A DNA stretch of 64,000 nt from Oscheius dolichura. Lineage: Eukaryota > Nematoda > Chromadorea > Rhabditida > Rhabditidae. This document shows, piece by piece, positions 1 to 10,846 of the stretch. The position numbers were made by a program, and so were the translations under genes. Numbering within the stretch: the stretch's first letter is position 1; each line of letters starts with the position of its first letter. The notes below the pieces were generated by a model. It was not told where the DNA came from, made no database searches, and was given only the letters and a program-made list of their open reading frames with translations. Where the stretch lies: contig OW051495.1 in NCBI GenBank assembly GCA_932521035.1, positions 8,680,001 through 8,744,000 of the forward strand, in the 5' to 3' direction.

Positions 1-280
1 AAACATCTACGACACGGCAACTGTTAAAATCCAAATGGAACCCACGCCGGTCTCAATCGACGTGCACAGAGGAGTCAGATATTTAGTCTTTAGACCAAAA
101 AAACTTCAGCACGTATTCTAATTGTTCATTCTGGTACGAACTTTTGATCTTGAGTCATTGGTCAAAATATGAAATATTGGCGTGTTTACAACTGTGGGTT
201 CTCTTCACGCCAGCTGCTCTATCTAATTTGCACTAAATAGCGTAAACGAAAGTCTGTGAAGCGAATTGCCACCCGTGAGT

Positions 281-2180
281 ATGTCTACCCTCTTTCTAAT
301 TTATGCTATTCTCTGGCCTATTATTATGGATATCGTCTCAATTTTATTAATCTATGCAATTGTTACAAAATCACCAGGGAAGATGTCTTTTGTCCGGCCT
401 TTTCTGTTGAAAATGGTGGTACGTTGGTTCCTTTTGAGTCTTGATACCCCTTGGACACCTTTAGTATACGGTACCCACCAAGGACGACCGATTTACGATA
501 TTCTCTAACACCCCAGCTTTCAGATCGCTGACATTCTGCTGGAGCACGGTATTAGTTGGGGCTTTATGCCGGATTCCTACTATCCACTGCCTCTTATAAA
601 AATTAATGGCCTATTTAAATATTTTAGACAGATTGGTGGCTATATCAGTATGGTATATCTTCTCAGTACTACAGGATTATCTCTAATAGCTGTTGGCGAA
701 ATTTGTGTGGCTAGAGTAGCTCTTATTTATGAGTTGAGGGTAATTCAGACGTTTTTAAAGGGACCAAGGTTAATTTTATCCTTTGTAAAATTAATATTTT
801 AGATTTGTAATCTTTCAATTTGTTCAAGTTCTGCTTATTATTCTAATAATTGTCGCGGTTACATACCCTATTATTGAAAAAGACAATCAGGTTAGTGTTG
901 GGCTTCTAAATTTTCTCTTCAACCCATTGCACTCTAACAGAAGTGTTGTAGTGCCGTTTTCCGTGGACAGATAAGTAGTGACGTTGAATCACTCATAAAA
1001 CTGATTACTCCTTTATTTTAACCTGCTCATGTGTTTTCCGACACTTATGATACACTAAAAGCACACCTTGAATAGATCCACCGCCCCCGTTCTTGATGCT
1101 CACAAATTAAAATATATCAAAAACCCATTTTAATGAAGGTCTAGGTTGGATCCCATTATGAACACATTAGTGACAATTATTCTTCAAAATTAGGAGAACA
1201 CTACGCCGTGAAACTATTTGGATGGGCTCCGGTCGGCCTGATTCCAATACGGAGACAAAGAGATTTCTGATGACTAGGACTTTTCCCTTTCTCCCTGTCT
1301 ATTGACCGGACTTTAGATGGTTCAGTGGTTTTATAGATGTTTATTTAAATAGAAATTACATGGGCTAGTGGGTCTCTCACCTGTATGTGGGCTGGTGCAC
1401 GGGAGGGAAGCGCTGCTCCGTTTCCCCCGGCGGGTGTTTCCACCCGACTCATCCTCCCCACCCCTCCAAGAGGCGGCCAGCACAGAGAGTGCTAGAGCAT
1501 TCTGACCAGGAAAAAGAAAGAACAGAAACCGTGTTTAAAAGTAACCTCATTACAATCCCATATTTCAGCGTCTCTTGTCTTTCGCTGCCCAGCACAATGT
1601 AACCAACCTGATCGGCTCTCTTGATCTCACCGGCGATGTTATTACCTTCGCCAATACGGACAGTGTTTTCTTCATCCCGTTAGCCATCTGTTGTTTGTCG
1701 TGTGCACTTGGGCTGCCTATTTGTTATTGGATATTATCATACCTAGCACATCGACGGATTATGCTGGGTGTCAAAAAGATGTCAAGTGAAAATTTCTCCC
1801 TTCAAAAGAGATTAACCTGGATGTTAGTCATCCAGGTAAATTGGGGCAGTGGTGCTCTTTAATCAAAAGATTTCCAGACTTCCCTGCCCCTGCTGCTCCT
1901 AATCCTCCCTATCATCTGCTTAGCTCTTTCCCTGACGATAGTCTACGGCTCTGCTACAACAGACCAGGACATTCAGACCCTGAATAATGCCCTCAGCGAA
2001 GGCTACATCTTCTTGGAGGTTCCAGTGGCTTGTTATCCTATTGTGAATACATTAGTGACAATTATTATGATTCGTCCCTATCGGAAGACTGTAGTCGAAG
2101 CCACAAAATCAGTCATAGGATGGTGTACAAAGAGGAAAGAGTCTTCCAATCCTACGTATGAAATCTCTATAGTTATTTGA
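281..2180 (+). CDS. 7TM chemoreceptor, Srh-like (Str superfamily)
   Basis: Predicted G-protein-coupled chemosensory receptor of the plasma membrane. Five exons join in frame: 281-418, 524-768, 803-890, 1569-1835, 1878-2180, giving about 346 residues, close to the usual Srh length. Hydrophobic segments are spaced as seven helices. The loop before TM6 carries MSSENFSLQKRL and TM7 is followed by IIMIRPYRKTV; both resemble the Srh patterns (S..T..LQ+KL and KPYR). A minus-strand paralogue at 24674-26337 has matching intron positions and phases, which supports the model. Intron 3 (34 bp) is very short, and intron 4 (891-1568) is unusually long and holds a relic of the last exon. The first ATG lies at the start of TM1, so a short upstream exon may be missing. 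Ligand and neuron are unknown. Confidence 0.72.
1150..1190 (+). repeat. Relic copy of the receptor's last exon inside its own intron
   Basis: The stretch around 1152-1186 (CATTATGAACACATTAGTGA and following) closely matches 2035-2070 in the last exon of the same gene, covering the PIVNTLVTII region of TM7. It lies in the long intron 891-1568, is out of coding context and is followed by stops. It looks like debris of a partial duplication. Confidence 0.6.
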
Positions 2181-2798
2181 TCGTACTCAACTCTTCAGAA
2201 TGACAAGTATGATATTTATTGTGGTCGGAGGGCATGCAGTATGGGATAGGAGCCATTCAAGGAGCCTGAAGACCAAAATTGGGACAGTTATGAAAAATAA
2301 CATTTTACACGTTTGACTCCGTCCCAAAAATAGTCTCTAACCCCTGGAAAAGTCGTCTAATCCTCCGCCAAAAGCGTTGGCAAAAAATGCTGACGAATTG
2401 GCAATTACTAGACGAAGAATATGTGAAGGGACAACTATTGATCCCGCGAATAAAAATTTCAAATTATAATTTACATATGGTAGGTTGAGCGTTTGGAGTA
2501 TGTAGTCTTACTCATGAAAAGCTAGTGATGTCATCATGGATCCCGGAGCATTCCCTGTTCAATGGAGAAATGCCTAAGAAGCTTTCCTCTTTGGATATAA
2601 GCCGAAGATATACCGCTGCCAATATCTGACAACATCCTCTGTCGCTCTATTCCAAAGTTCACTAACGTTCTCCTGAATAAAACACTAGAACACCTGCAAA
2701 TAGAGTGGGGCCGATGATATTTCGCCTTGTCTGGGGCTGATCAATGTCTTATTAAATAAAGTTTCGATCCATTTTCTCGATACTTGTCATCATTTTCA
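2181..2798. other. Intergenic spacer
   Basis: AT-rich sequence between two receptors on the same strand. No open frame, hairpin or repeat stands out. It should hold the 3' UTR of the Srh-like gene and the promoter of the next receptor. Confidence 0.5.
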
Positions 2799-4514
2799 AT
2801 GAAACTCTTCATTATTACTGGAGACTTCCAACTTTACTTCATTGCGGAAGCATGTATCAATATATTCAACTTTTTCATCGACATTACCGGTATGCTGACA
2901 GCGCGCAAAATTCGAATACACGTCCATCTCAAGGTATAGTATTCCAGGGCGTGTTTTAGGGAGAAAGATTACAGATTTGCTGCTATTTTATACTTTCCCA
3001 ACATTTACTCTTCTTAGTCAGTCGACTAACCATTATTGGCTTTCAAACTGGACTATTCCCCTATGATGAACGTATTGAACTCTTTTGTAAAGAGAAAGGT
3101 CCATTTCAGGAAATCCCGATGATAATTTATTCATAGTGATAGCTTCGTGGTACTGTATTTATATGTACTTCTTGATCCTTACAGCGTAAGTTCTCATTAC
3201 CTTCATAGCTGGGAGGCTGTATCCTTTTTGGCTCCACTTACTTTTAGTCGGGCAATGAGACCTTAGCCGATCGATGAAACGTTCCGCGCCATAGCTGTGC
3301 ATGTATCTCGTTCGTTTTTGGACCATTTCTAAAAATTCAAGCAGTGTCTTGGAGAGCAGCTCAAGGTGCTTCTAGCAAACTTATGTTCATCTCAGCAAGT
3401 CTTACATGAAGTTTCCTATGAATACAAATGTGTGAAAAAAAAAATCGAAAAATCAACATTTACCTTTATAAGAAATCTCATGTAAGATTTGCTGAGCTGA
3501 AAATAAGTTTGCCAACACCGCCTTGATCTGCTCTCCAAGGCATTCCCTGAATTTTTTAGAATTGTTCCAAAAACAAACGAGATACAAGCAGAAATATGGC
3601 GCGGAACATTTCATCGACCGGCTAAAGTCTCATTTACCGGCAAAAGTAACAATTGTAAGTAGAGCCTTCTTTTTCTCCGTATACCTTCACCTTTCCCCAA
3701 TAATTTTCAGATCCGTTTGTGTGCCTATTGACCGTGAATTTTCCCTGCTCTATGTTGCTGATTACGAACGGCGTTGTCGTCTCTGGATTCCAATTCTAGT
3801 CATTCTACTTATTTCAATCACTAGCGCCATTATGTCTACTCTAATTCTGTTTGGTACATTTTCCTACTCCGAATAATAGCAAACAGCTTTCAGAATGGAT
3901 GAATTTCTTTGTTGTAATCTTTATAGGAGGTTGCTTTACCATTGTTGGTTCAGTTCTTTATCTTTTGAACTATCGAAAGAGCTGGCTTCTGAACAATGCT
4001 CTGAAAAAGAGGCAGCCATGTAAATTAAAGTATTCTTTGAATGTACGGTACCAATTGGAAGAGAATTTATGGTTTGCCGAGGTTTGTTCTCGTCTACAGT
4101 ACTCCATCCAATTTTCTTCTTTTAGACCCTTCGAAATGCCGGCCTAACCGTATCCGTCCTCATTTTCTTCACCGGCTTCTTCTTCCTTTTCTCTCAACTA
4201 CCAATCTACAGTAAGGAAACTTCTGATCTCCTTAATTGTGTTTTCAATGTTATTGCCGCCGCGTAAGTGCCCATTTTCTCCCAATACTTCCTTCTAGGGA
4301 TTGCCCCCTGGCTGCTGTCGGCGCCACTCTGTATAATCAATATCTCCTCGGGATATTGAAATCATTGTTCTCTAAAAATAAGATTAAAGTGAAGAAAGAC
4401 GACGGTGATACATATTTCGACCAGTTAAAGAGACAATGGGATGGAGCGTCTTTGGATGGCGACACATTAGACAATCCGCCTCTCTGTATGGTGCTCTTAT
4501 TTCTTCACGAATAA
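2799..4514 (+). CDS. 7TM chemoreceptor, Sra superfamily (copy 1)
   Basis: Predicted chemosensory GPCR related to the nematode Sra/Srab/Sre group. Seven exons keep phase: 2799-2933, 2975-3071, 3110-3185, 3711-3853, 3894-4081, 4126-4262, 4298-4514 (330 residues). TM3 ends with the IDRE-type motif followed by SLLYVADYERR, as in the ER..AT..DYE signature of this superfamily. The third cytoplasmic loop reads YSLNVRYQLEEN, matching the RYQ..EN pattern of Sre/Srab proteins. The C-terminus carries DDGDTYFDQL, conserved in all copies here. Exons of 76, 143 and 137 nt recur exactly in the paralogues at 6594, 14846 and (143, 137) 17123 and 19058. Intron 3 (3186-3710) is expanded by a 430-bp fold-back element. 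The exact subfamily is uncertain because the family is diverged. Confidence 0.8.
3231..3666. repeat. Long inverted repeat (fold-back/MITE-like element) in a receptor intron
   Basis: The left arm, about 3231-3437, is matched by the reverse complement of about 3446-3666, with roughly 80 percent identity by eye along nearly the whole length and only a few bases between arms. Good anchors are CGATGAAACGTTCCGCGCCA (left) against the right-arm complement CGATGAAATGTTCCGCGCCA, and TTGGAGAGCAG in both. It carries no coding potential. The form suits a non-autonomous DNA element, or a transcribed hairpin source since it sits inside a spliced intron. Confidence 0.8.
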
Positions 4515-4981
4515 AGTAGTATTACTAGCAATTTTTAAGTTAATGGGCATGGGATTAACTTTAGAAGCACTCTTTGTACGAGGAAGTAAACTGGTGAACT
4601 TGATCACCGAACAACTAGCCGCCAAATGGTTGCCTATATCTCCCAACAAGTGAATATTCCATTTCTTTACCGTAATTCATCAGAAAAGAACCCTGACAAT
4701 GATTTTTAATTGAATCATGAGATCGAGTCGGCGTTTTCATAACTTCAACAGAGCGCGGCTAGCCTCAAATCCTCATGATCTCTGGGGTAGCAACGGAGTC
4801 TCCAAGCTACGAAAAATCTCTTCGAGCCCATTTTCTACATGAAAAAATAACGGTAAAATACCTCATTAGCATAGGGTTTTTGGGGATGAACTTGTCAAAT
4901 CCCTTACGTGTAAAGTACTGTAGCATCGACGTTCCGTAGAATGGTCATTCAACGCTATTGGTTGGCTGGTTGGTTGTCATC
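4515..4981. other. Intergenic spacer and likely promoter
   Basis: AT-rich spacer without a credible exon. Its right end is the upstream region of the Lys/Ser-rich gene starting at 4982. A TACCGTAA octamer lies near 4669. Confidence 0.45.
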
Positions 4982-6254
4982 ATGGCTGATCAACGTTCTG
5001 CTAGAGTGAGACGTCTTCTCGTTCGCGTTTCACACCAACTGTTTAGAGCAAGCTGAACAAGAAGGAGCAGCGCTCGCTCCGGGCCAGCAAAAGCCGCATG
5101 TCGCAAAGGAAGAGGAAGCCGCAGAAGGTCTCGAAGCGCGCCACCAACAGGAGCAAGGAGCTCACGAGGAAGCCCAGCGCCGAGCAGGTTGGATCCGTCT
5201 TCGCTAGGAAGCCGAGTGCCGAGCAGATGGAGCCGTCTCGTTCCGTCTTTGCTAAGAAGCCCAGTTGCGAGCCGTTGGACTCTCCCGTCCGCCCGTCTCC
5301 AGGAGTCAAGCCGCCCGTCGCTCTGCCGAAGCCCGGGACGGTGCCGTCGCCGCGTGGCCCCTCGCCCGTCATCGCACCCGCCCCCGTGGCCCAAGTCCAG
5401 GTGAAAAAGAGCGAGACGTTCGACAAGACTGCTGTGAAGAAGATGGAAGACCGTATCAAGAAGAAGAAGGAGGATAAGGAGAAGAAGGACAAGGAGAAGG
5501 AGCTGAACAAGCAGAAACAAAAGAAGAAGGACACCCTCAAGGCAGGAGACGAGGCTTTTCCCAAGTACACGATGCTCAAGACGACGGAGGAGGTCTCGAA
5601 GTACTCCCAGATCCAAGCTGTGGATGGAATGGCCTCGGTCAAGGTCACCGGCAAGGCCTACCTGGGCCGGCTGAAGAACAAGGGCTTTAAGAACAACGAC
5701 AATAACGGCCAGCTCTTCCTCAAGGATCCTGTCTCTGGAAAGGTTAGATCTCGCCGCCTCTTTTCCTAACCTTTCCACTTCAGGATAAACCCTTCTGGCA
5801 CAGCGACCAGCTCTACAAGCCGCCGCTCACCGACGACGAACTTGTGCTGAATGCCGAGACGATTTTGGCCGTGGTCCAAGGCCAGGTTCAGCTGTCGAAG
5901 TCGGACGAGGACTGGACTGCGAAATGCGACCAGTTTGCCAAGTTGTCTACTCTGCAGGAGAAGGACGAGGCGGCATTCAGCAATGCCATCATCAAGGGCA
6001 ATTCCGTCCGCAGTATGATGAACGTAGACAGGCCGAGCGCCCCGGAGATCACGGCCACGACCACGGAGGAGCGACTCGCCCAGGAGATGGACTTCCACAT
6101 GAAGAAGCTTCAGGAGAGCGAGAACTACACCCTCGGAGAGGTGCACTTCCACGAGCCGACGATGGCCCGCGTCTACGACACCATCAACCGGGCCAATATT
6201 CACCTCGAGCCGTTCACACCCCCGGCCGAGGTACAAATAATAGATAATACATAA
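4982..6254 (+). CDS. Lys/Ser-rich repeat protein of unknown function
   Basis: Three exons join in frame: 4982-5005 (MADQRSAR), 5047-5742 and 5784-6254, giving about 396 residues. The N-terminal part is highly basic and contains three tandem repeats of about 18 residues around residues 50-100 with the core SVFA[KR]KPS.E. A Pro-rich stretch follows, then a Lys-rich probable coiled coil (MEDRIKKKKEDKEKKDKEKE), then a more regular C-terminal half from DEAFPKYTML to the end. There is no signal peptide or membrane helix, so it is probably cytoplasmic or nuclear. Codons are strikingly GC-rich (AAG, CTC, GTC, GCC) compared with the neighbouring receptors, as in highly expressed nematode genes. I do not recognise the family. 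The antisense frames are shadows of this codon bias. Confidence 0.75.
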
Positions 6255-6593
6255 ATAAGCTACTCGATAAGTAAGAATAAAGCTAGTTACGGGGTGTGCC
6301 CGGTTTCCGTTAGTGTCCGCGTCTTTGCTAGAAATTGACCGAATTCTTGATCGTTTTTCCTTTTCTCAGACTGTTAGTTATTCCTTTGTAGAGTCTTCTT
6401 TCCCAGCTTTCCTTGTCATTATCTTCCTCCTTATTATTATCACCAACCGCGCCTATTAATTCTGATGATTGCGTTTAAATAAAACACACATTCTCATAAC
6501 ATTCAATCGGTGGCTGACAGATGTTTTTTTCTCTTCGATTAACTATTGTTTCTCAACCACGTTGTGTTGCCCTAAAAGAAGAAAAAGTACCTG
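6255..6593. other. Intergenic spacer
   Basis: Contains an AATAAA-like signal near 6277 suitable for 3' end formation of the upstream gene, then T-rich sequence up to the next receptor. No exon is evident. Confidence 0.4.
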
Positions 6594-7842
6594 ATGCAAC
6601 TCTTATTCTCCTCTTCGCCGAACCCAGAAGAATTCAAGTGGTGGTTCATCTCGGAGACTACTCTAATTCTAATGAATTATGCTATCTGTATTGTTGCCTC
6701 CTTTATGGTCCCTAAATTACGGTTTCATGTCCATTTTAAGGTGTGCTCTCCAATAAATAGACTCTTTCCTTTCCAGATCTGTGCTCTCTTCATTTTCTCT
6801 CAGTATTTCTTATTTTCAACTGCTAGACTAATCGTTGTAGGATATCAGAGCGGTTTACTAACCTGTGAAGGCAAAGTTTTTCATAAGCAAATAAATGGAA
6901 CAAGCTTTTTTAGGTCTGCCAGAGGAGAATGCCCTTATTGTTGCCTGTTCCTGGGTTAGGATATACTTTCTTGTCATGTTACAGACCATGTATAGCCAGA
7001 AAATAGCCATAATTCCACTACATTTCAGAACAATTCCTCTAATTATAGAAAGGGAGCTGGCGTTTTATTTTATTCAAGACTATTCCACCAAGACGAGGCT
7101 TTGGATACCTGTGCTAATTATCTTCGTCTTCGTTTTCATTCCCACTCTTTGTGCGACAGCAGCCGTTTTCGGTTTGCTTGGCAATTTTTCAGGAAAGCTA
7201 GTGAAATTTTCAGAATGGGTTCCTATTCTCTGTGGACTATTTTTTCTCGATGGTCTACCAGGCATCGTCTTTCCCCTTTTTTTATGGAATTATCGGAAGA
7301 CTTGGCTGTTGAACAACGCCTTGAAGAAGAGGAAGTTCACCCGTGTCAAATATACCCTGGCAGTGAGATATCAACTGGAAGAAAATCTATCCTTTGCTGA
7401 GGTACAGTACCGAATTTCTAATTTTCTGTCGAACTTCAGGGGATCGTTTTCGCTTGCGCTGTAATAATTGTGGTCCATGTGATGACTTTCTCCCAGCTTA
7501 TTCTCTCCCAATTTGCGATCTTCCCGTCGGAAACAAACGACATCTTGCTTCGTTTATTTCACCTCCTAATTGCTGCGTAATACCTTTCTGATTCTATCCA
7601 AAAGACCAATTCCTTTCAGCGACGGGCCAATAATCACATTTGGATTGTTTGCCCACAATGCGTATTTCAAAAAGGTTGTCAAGGAGATGTTTTGTGGCGC
7701 CCCGGTCGAACCCTATAGGGATGAAGGAGACAGCTACTTTGAGCAGTTGGAAATGCAATGGGAGGAGCCGACGGAGAAAAAGAGGAAAACGAATCGGCAG
7801 AAGGCATTTTTGATGCGGATATTATGGATTTATGAGGAATAA
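6594..7842 (+). CDS. 7TM chemoreceptor, Sra superfamily (copy 2)
   Basis: Seven exons in phase: 6594-6740, 6777-6864, 6914-6989, 7029-7171, 7214-7401, 7440-7576, 7620-7842 (333 residues). It aligns end to end with the receptor at 2799-4514, with identical lengths for exons 3, 4, 5 and 6. Visible signatures are IERELAFYFIQDY at the end of TM3, RYQLEENLSFAE in the third loop and DEGDSYFEQLEMQWEEP in the tail. The exon-6 region lacks the Asn-Leu-Pro seen in later copies. All junctions are GT-AG with introns of 36-50 bp. It is an intact gene by reading frame, predicted to act in the membrane of a sensory neuron. Confidence 0.82.
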
Positions 7843-8506
7843 AATTGGTTAGGAATGTTTTAAAAAAGCCCCAGAAGATTTGGTTATCCAATGCGACAAA
7901 GAGCAATCAAGTGAGAATCCCCCAAAAAGCACAATAGGGGTAGATGCAGGAAGGTGAAGACAGTTGTGCAAACTTGATCAAAAATGAATTTCATTTTTGT
8001 TTCGTTATGAAGCTACTAATCCCTACTATTATCTACCCGTTCTATTGTGTTCATCCGACACAAAAAAGCTTTACGGCTGCTCGAGTCTTACGGAGACCGA
8101 CTCTTATATGAAGAATCCTAGGAAACAATGCGGAAGTAATGTCACACGTCCGATCCGACCACTGGAGACCCTGGTTAGCCTCAACACCCGCTCTATCCGC
8201 TTTTGTACTCTATGGTTCTCGTACTATAATGAACCTGATCTCTTCAAGAGTTGATATTCGCTCTGGGGAGGCTGCAGACCACCGACGCTACTCCTATGTA
8301 GACCAGGGTAAAAGCAAAAGCTATGCTTCTGTCATATGTGATTTCGGGAGAAAGACGGACTACATTGTTCCTAACTAAAGGGTAGCTAAACGATAAAATT
8401 TATGCAATTGATGAAACGCAATGACACAAAAAGAATTTTTAAATAATAAACTCGAGTGATACGAGATGTAATAAAATCTGAGAAGATCACCGGAAGACGG
8501 ATCGAT
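7843..8506. other. Convergent intergenic region
   Basis: Lies between the 3' ends of a plus-strand receptor and minus-strand arf-3. Short open frames here have no splice context or recognisable residues. Probably two 3' UTRs and spacer. Confidence 0.45.
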
Positions 8507-9286
<780 letters not shown>

Positions 9287-9412
9287 TCAGCAGATTACAA
9301 TTATGGAGGATAGATTAAAACCTGAAAAATAACTATTGTTGTTGATAGATAATGGATGCAATGTGATAGCTTGTGAAGCAAAAACGGTATACATTCTATT
9401 TTACAAGCAGCC

Positions 9413-9652
9413 ATGAATAAACGGCAACAAAAAATAGAAAGCAGAGAGCTCGTGAGAGCAAAACAAGAGAAAAAAATGAAGAATTGGAATGAATTTTCAA
9501 AAACAAAGTTTGACCCGTGGTGGGACCGAGTCGAAACTTTAGATTCGCCTTCAAAATTCGACCTCTCGAAACAGCTGATTCGCTATATTCTTTACGTTTC
9601 TAGTTCTAATTTTTGTTATTTTGACTCCAATGTGAAGGGAAAGTATAGATAA
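9413..9652 (+). CDS. Small Lys/Arg-rich hypothetical protein
   Basis: An ATG-initiated frame of 79 codons beginning MNKRQQKIESRELVRAKQEK, head-to-head with arf-3. The first 50 residues have a helical, charged composition and a WW pair (KFDPWWDRVE) that looks coding. The last 25 residues look like read-through into an intron, so the true gene may splice near 9600 or continue elsewhere. It could also be a 5' exon of the broken paraplegin-like gene that follows. I do not recognise it. Confidence 0.35.
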   Translation: MNKRQQKIESRELVRAKQEKKMKNWNEFSKTKFDPWWDRVETLDSPSKFDLSKQLIRYILYVSSSNFCYFDSNVKGKYR

Positions 9653-9756
9653 AGGTCAGCAATACAATGTATATGTGTAGCCAATAGAGATTTTGTATTG
9701 TAGAAATTGTAAACGCTTCAAATTAGTTACAATATATTATAGATTTTTAATTCTTC

Positions 9757-10846
9757 TCGATGTCTTTCTATCCGGTCACCATCAGCATCTTCTTATTTAG
9801 CCAGACTCAGGATACCAAACTTGAGAGATGCTGTTGTTTTAGGTAAGCAAAGTTTTACTATTATTCAAGTTCATATTCAGTTCGTCAAATACGGGAAGCT
9901 CCAAAACCTTCTAAAAAAGGAAGCAGCTCTTCTAGTAAAAAAGGAGCAGAAGGTCAGCATTTCTGTTCATTTTTTTCTCTGAACTATATTTTCAGAATCC
10001 AGTAGTAGTGAAGGAGGCAACAAAGATGAGGAACCGGCCTTGGATAAATTGATAGCCCAAGTGAAGAGGTTCTTTGCAATTGCTTTATTCACATTTGGAA
10101 GTTTCTATATGCTCAAGTTTGTTTTTCTTCTTTAGTGCCAGATTTTATTATTTAGCCGTACTGTCGAAGATTCCGTTGCTTCCATAACATGGAGTGAATT
10201 TGTAAATAATATTTTACCAACGGGTCAAGTAAGATATAATGTGTTGTTTATTGTATTCATTTTCTTCAGATTGAACGCGTAGTAATAATACCAGAACGAG
10301 ATTTAGCTTATGTATTTATGCATCCTGGTGCTAAAGATTTCAAAGGGAATGGAGTATGTTATTTTTTATCTTTTGTTTCTAGTTTTAATTTTTTAGATGG
10401 AACAACGATACAAAATGGGAATTCCGTCAGTCCCACGGATTGAAGCAGAAATACGAGCAGCAGAAATGGCTATAGGATTACCACCAGAACACTGGACGGC
10501 TGTAGAGTTTAAAAGAGCAGAAAATATGTAAGTAATCAACACATTTGTAAAGTAATATACAATATTTAATGGGCTATGGTTATCGATAATTTTATTTACT
10601 TATCGGTTCTGCCTTGCTGCTAAAAAAGTCAAGTTATCTTTCAACATGAAAGATATGATTGTAATTAATTTTTATAACGTTTGTAATTAATTTTAGCCAA
10701 ACATGACTAAAGGAAAATATACTGTTATTGATCATCACAGAGCAGAAGGAAAAGCGGAACTAAAAATAAATTTCAAGGATGTGGCTGGCTGCTTCGGACC
10801 CACAGACCCACATTCTGGCAAAAAATCAGCCAAATCGGCCACTCAA
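9757..10846 (+). pseudogene. Truncated paraplegin/SPG7-like m-AAA protease gene
   Basis: Exons at 9881-9952, 9996-10116, 10156-10228, 10270-10353 and 10397-10527 encode a mitochondrial m-AAA N-terminal region. It has an Arg-rich presequence-like start, a Lys/Ser linker, a first membrane helix (RFFAIALFTFGSFYML) and the FtsH-type extracellular domain (ITWSEFVNNILPTGQIERV). A degenerate TM2 follows near 10570-10660 with no usable splice acceptor, then 10697-10792 gives MTKGKYTVID and INFKDVAGC, the typical start of the AAA domain. Directly after DVAGC homology ends and a stop follows at 10844-10846. Walker A, Walker B, SRH and the HEXXH protease site are all absent. No in-frame start ATG is visible. 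This is best read as a 3'-truncated, decaying duplicate. MTKGKYTVID favours paraplegin over AFG3L2. Confidence 0.75.

Noticed and set aside
4990..6236. Large minus-strand frames (Leu- and Ser-rich) opposite the Lys/Ser-rich gene
   Set aside because: Mirror of AAG/GAG-rich codons; the plus-strand model has three clean exons.
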